64,000 nt of DNA from Nocardia flavorosea. Lineage in GTDB: Bacteria; Actinomycetota; Actinomycetes; Mycobacteriales; Mycobacteriaceae. The stretch spans positions 434,001 to 498,000 of the forward strand of contig NZ_JADLQL010000002.1 in assembly GCF_015477805.1 (NCBI RefSeq), given 5' to 3'. The notes beneath the pieces are model-generated. The model was not told where the DNA came from, did no database searches, and saw nothing but the letters and a program-made list of their open reading frames with translations. Numbering within the stretch: position 1 is the first letter of the stretch; each line of letters starts with the position of its first letter. Shown in pieces: positions 61,085 to 64,000 of the stretch. The position numbers were made by a program, and so were the translations under genes.

Positions 61085-63934
61085 TCAGTGCGGCGGACCC
61101 GGCCGCAGCACATGCACCGTATCGCCGTCCTGCCACCACGGAACTCGCACCGTACGCGTTACCGCGCCCGAAAGCCGGACCCGCAGGTCGTCGTGCACCC
61201 GGAGCAGACCCGGTTGCGGCGGTAACGTGAACAACCGGCGCAGGATCACGCCGAGCGGCTCTGTTTCCCAGTCGGTTCCGTGGCCGCGGTCGAGTACTTC
61301 GGCATCCACCTGCTCCGAAACCGAGGGCAGATCCAGCAGCACCGCCAGCTCCCCGGCCGTATCGGGATCGGCCACCACCAGCCGGTCCGGCGGAACCGCC
61401 AGACCGAACCACGGCTTGTCGAGCACGAGCGCGTCCCCGGCGTCGATCACCGCGCCCGATAATGCCCGCACCCGATCGGGCGGATCCAAGGCGGTGATAT
61501 CGAGCCGGTGAACCGCCGCGCCGAGCCGGGCGTGCACCCGCGCGACCACTTCCGGAGTCGGTGCCTTCGCCGGATCCGCCAATGCTTCGAGCAGTGTTGC
61601 GGCGAGCGTGAGATCGAGCGAGGCCGGGTCGGCCAGGCAGCCACCGAGCGCGTCGAGGTCCGGCCCGGACAGTCCGGTGATGGGCAGTTCCGGCAGCAGT
61701 CCGGCGAATTCGGTATCGGCCGGGTGCCGGTAGCCGCCCAGCGGGATTCCGTCGATCCGGGCATAGCGGCGCAACCACCATGCGGTGTATCCGCCGGCGT
61801 CACCGAGCAGTGGCCGGGTCCGCTCGTCGGACAGCAACCGCCACAGCGCTTCCGGCCAGGCCGCATCGTCGACCAGGTCCAGATCGCGGACCGCGACCAG
61901 CTCCGGCGGGTCCGCGGAAAGCCCGGCCCACCAGGTTTCCTCATCGTCGAGATGATGGTCGGGGCCGGTGGGATCGGTTTCGGTGACGATCCCGAATTCC
62001 CAGCCGACTCCGATCGTCCGCAGCGCGTCGGCGCCGTATTCGTCGACAATTTCGGTGGCTACGACCCCGAACGGCGAATCGGGTACCAGTAGTTCGATCA
62101 ACGGGGCATCAGGAAGCAGCAGCTCGTCGGCCGGCCTGGTACTGCCCTCGCTGTCCGGTAGTTCGAGCAATCCCAACCAGGGCGGCAGGGCCGTCGGATC
62201 GGCCACCGCCGCCAGCCGCAAAACCGACTCCACCGTGTCCGGATCGTCGGGGTGCTCGGTCAAGACTGCCTGCAGCGCGGGATCCGACAGCAGATCTGCC
62301 ACTGTCGCTCGCTGTGCGCCGAGCCGGCCCAGCAGCGGATGCACCGCCGCGGGATGCACCAGACGCGCCCAATGCACGGGTACCGGCTCCACGAGCGCGC
62401 CCAGTTCGTCGTCCAGTAGTACAGTGCGCGGGCCGGTGACCGTTCGGCCGTCGGCCAGCGGTACCGCCAGCGCGCCGAGTTCCTCGACCGTCAACTGGTC
62501 GGTGACGAACGGCTCCAGCGCGGTGTACAGGGCGAACCACCACGACGGCGACCGATCCAGGCCCGCGGACAGTTCCGCTACATGCGCCGCTCCGATCCGG
62601 TGTACCCCGACCGCCGCCAACACGTCCGCGTAGCGCGCACCGGACAGGTCCGGGATCAACAGTGGATCGAGCACACCACCGAGCAGCTCGGCCAATTCGG
62701 CGGTGAGATCGGGGAAAACACTGGTCCTAGTGGGTATTGCCACCCGCTCGCCGGAGCCGTCGGCCGCATCGGACTCCGCCGCGAGCACCGGAAGCCAAGC
62801 GCTGCCACGCAACTCCTCGAGGATCGCCTCCCGCAACAGCCCGTCGGTCTCGCTGCGGGCGAAACCCGGTGCCGGAATCAGCACCGGACGCGATACGGGC
62901 GGTAGCGCGCGGGCGAAATCGGTGTAGCCGGACGCCAGTTCACGCAGCCGGGAGCCGGGCAGCAGCCGGCGGCGGTCGGGTTGCATGGGGATATCGGCGA
63001 TCAGCAGTGCCGGCAGGGTCAGTTCCTCGTCCGAGCGGGTGGGTGCGCGCAGCACATCGGGTCGCGCGGCGACGGGCCGGCCGTCGCGTACCGGTACCAG
63101 CCAGCGCGCCCGCGCCGTCCGGTACTCCCACCAGGTCGTTTCGGTCCCGGCCGCGTCGATCCGTACCTCGCGCAGATCTGTCCCGGCCATATCCCGGACC
63201 GTGGACCGGACCGGGAAATCCTCGATCCGGATCTCGTTCAGGGCGGGCAGTTCCAACAGCAGTTCCATCGCCTCGGCGCGCATGGATTCCAGCAGGGCCG
63301 CCGGATCGATATCCGGTCGCAGCCGCAGCACGATTTCACTGTCCGCGCCGGCGCACGGTGGTTCGGCGTGCGGCCAGGCCAGCCGGAGCACCGGTGGCAC
63401 GAACCCGCCCTCCGCCGCCGGCACGGTCACCCCCGCGGCCGTGAGTTCGGCGCGGGTATCCGCCCGGGAGAACCGCAGCGATCCGCTGATAGACCGGAAC
63501 TCGATCTCCTCGCTCACCGTGAGCACGGCGGTGAAACCGACCCCGAACCGCCCGACTTCGCCGCTATCTCCGGTTTTCCCGGAGGAACGCAGTGCGGTCA
63601 GGGCATGTACGCCCGCCACGTCCAGCGGGGCACCGGTATTGGCAATCGAGAGGGTCCGATCACTGCACCGCACGATGACCCGGCCCGGTACCCCCGCCGC
63701 GGCAGCGGCATCCGCGGCGTTCTGCGCCAGCTCGGTGAGCAGCCGGTCGCGGTAACCGGCACGCACCAGATCCGCTTCGACCGCCGCGTCCTCCCGCAAA
63801 CGGGTCGGGGAATCCCGCCAGGCCGCCAGTACTCCGGCGCGCAATCGCGCGGTGCCGAAGGGATCGGCGGCATCGTGCTCCGCGGACGAATGTGCCGGTC
63901 CGCTCGTATCACCCACCGCACCGGTCTCGCTCAC
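61085..63934 (-). CDS. Sacsin-type HSP90-like ATPase-domain protein
   Basis: A 949-residue protein with an N-terminal GHKL (Bergerat) ATP-binding domain like that of sacsin: ELAQNAADAAAAA near residue 67 (N-box with Glu, Asn and Asp), SIANTGAP (Asp/Asn loop), then SGEVGRFGVGFTAVL (Gly-rich lid). The other 750 residues are Leu/Asp-rich, with no known domain that I can name and no membrane segment. It may be a chaperone or remodelling factor (inference). The GTG at 63934 is chosen from TACGCT 6 nt upstream, in preference to a GTG at 63961. It is the last gene, on the minus strand; 66 nt remain to the window end. Confidence 0.82.
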   Translation of the reverse strand: MSETGAVGDTSGPAHSSAEHDAADPFGTARLRAGVLAAWRDSPTRLREDAAVEADLVRAGYRDRLLTELAQNAADAAAAAGVPGRVIVRCSDRTLSIANTGAPLDVAGVHALTALRSSGKTGDSGEVGRFGVGFTAVLTVSEEIEFRSISGSLRFSRADTRAELTAAGVTVPAAEGGFVPPVLRLAWPHAEPPCAGADSEIVLRLRPDIDPAALLESMRAEAMELLLELPALNEIRIEDFPVRSTVRDMAGTDLREVRIDAAGTETTWWEYRTARARWLVPVRDGRPVAARPDVLRAPTRSDEELTLPALLIADIPMQPDRRRLLPGSRLRELASGYTDFARALPPVSRPVLIPAPGFARSETDGLLREAILEELRGSAWLPVLAAESDAADGSGERVAIPTRTSVFPDLTAELAELLGGVLDPLLIPDLSGARYADVLAAVGVHRIGAAHVAELSAGLDRSPSWWFALYTALEPFVTDQLTVEELGALAVPLADGRTVTGPRTVLLDDELGALVEPVPVHWARLVHPAAVHPLLGRLGAQRATVADLLSDPALQAVLTEHPDDPDTVESVLRLAAVADPTALPPWLGLLELPDSEGSTRPADELLLPDAPLIELLVPDSPFGVVATEIVDEYGADALRTIGVGWEFGIVTETDPTGPDHHLDDEETWWAGLSADPPELVAVRDLDLVDDAAWPEALWRLLSDERTRPLLGDAGGYTAWWLRRYARIDGIPLGGYRHPADTEFAGLLPELPITGLSGPDLDALGGCLADPASLDLTLAATLLEALADPAKAPTPEVVARVHARLGAAVHRLDITALDPPDRVRALSGAVIDAGDALVLDKPWFGLAVPPDRLVVADPDTAGELAVLLDLPSVSEQVDAEVLDRGHGTDWETEPLGVILRRLFTLPPQPGLLRVHDDLRVRLSGAVTRTVRVPWWQDGDTVHVLRPGPPH

Positions 63935-63940
63935 CGCCAC

Positions 63941-63946
63941 AGCGTA
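63941..63946 (-). promoter_or_regulatory. -10 hexamer TACGCT for the sacsin-like gene
   Basis: TACGCT, 6 nt, GTG at 63934. Leaderless arrangement identical to that at the epimerase gene. Confidence 0.55.
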
Positions 63947-64000
63947 CGTCGCCGCGACCACAGGCCGAACACGCCTCGGTCCCCGCCGCCCCCCGCATAA

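Overview
This window is chromosomal DNA from a high-GC actinobacterium of the order Mycobacteriales, most likely a Nocardia or close relative. The evidence is a block of genes in the order known around Mycobacterium tuberculosis Rv0879c to Rv0909: an MT0933-type antitoxin gene, an Rv0906-like metallo-beta-lactamase-fold hydrolase, echA6, accD3, prrA/prrB, gltA2, pdxH/citA, serC, sepH, a small membrane protein, an rRNA methyltransferase, a MarR regulator and a DUF2530 protein. A mycolate-lineage hemophore-related protein, a conservon and a LigD with the polymerase-phosphoesterase-ligase order fit the same group. M. tuberculosis comparisons are from memory of that genome, not from a search.

Layout. 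1-5.6 kb: a partial aldose 1-epimerase, a DUF1330 protein, a class III adenylate cyclase, a secreted CocE/NonD-type hydrolase and a methyltransferase. 5.6-13 kb: the accessory part. An XRE-cupin regulator and an NlpC/P60 hydrolase are followed by an EamA exporter and a VapBC toxin-antitoxin pair. Next comes a 520-bp mosaic made from pieces of narI, the XRE-cupin gene and the NlpC/P60 gene, and then a thiolase and a large ESX-like Met-rich protein. 12.9-21.3 kb: the respiratory nitrate reductase operon narK-narGHJI, all on the minus strand. 21.9-29 kb: a pseudouridine synthase, a cyclic-nucleotide phosphodiesterase, an AraC regulator, a CDF metal exporter and a two-gene ECF transporter whose S component and two ATPases are fused. 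29-36.5 kb: a CPBP protease, LigD between two MT0933-like genes, a lipid-type hydrolase with enoyl-CoA hydratase, an aldo/keto reductase and a small XRE/membrane-protein pair. 36.6-43.8 kb: a fused acyl-CoA carboxyltransferase and a four-gene conservon (sensor kinase, roadblock, DUF742, Ras-like GTPase). 44-64 kb: propionyl-CoA synthetase, hemophore-like protein, PrrAB, FKBP, two citrate synthases with PdxH, SerC, SepH, small membrane proteins, regulators and a large sacsin-type ATPase.

How the genes work together. The clearest functional units are nitrate respiration (narKGHJI), the conservon signalling complex, the PrrAB two-component system, the ECF importer and VapBC. Propionyl-CoA synthetase, the two citrate synthases, the fused carboxyltransferase, enoyl-CoA hydratase and thiolase make this a region rich in short-chain acyl-CoA metabolism. 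An adenylate cyclase and a cAMP-type phosphodiesterase lie 21 kb apart.

Regulation. Many genes show a TANNNT-like hexamer 6 or 7 nt before an ATG or GTG and no Shine-Dalgarno sequence, the arrangement expected for leaderless mRNAs. I used it to choose starts. Strong hairpin terminators follow the NlpC/P60, hemophore, prrB/FKBP, citA and serC genes. I saw no tRNA, rRNA, CRISPR array or complete insertion sequence.
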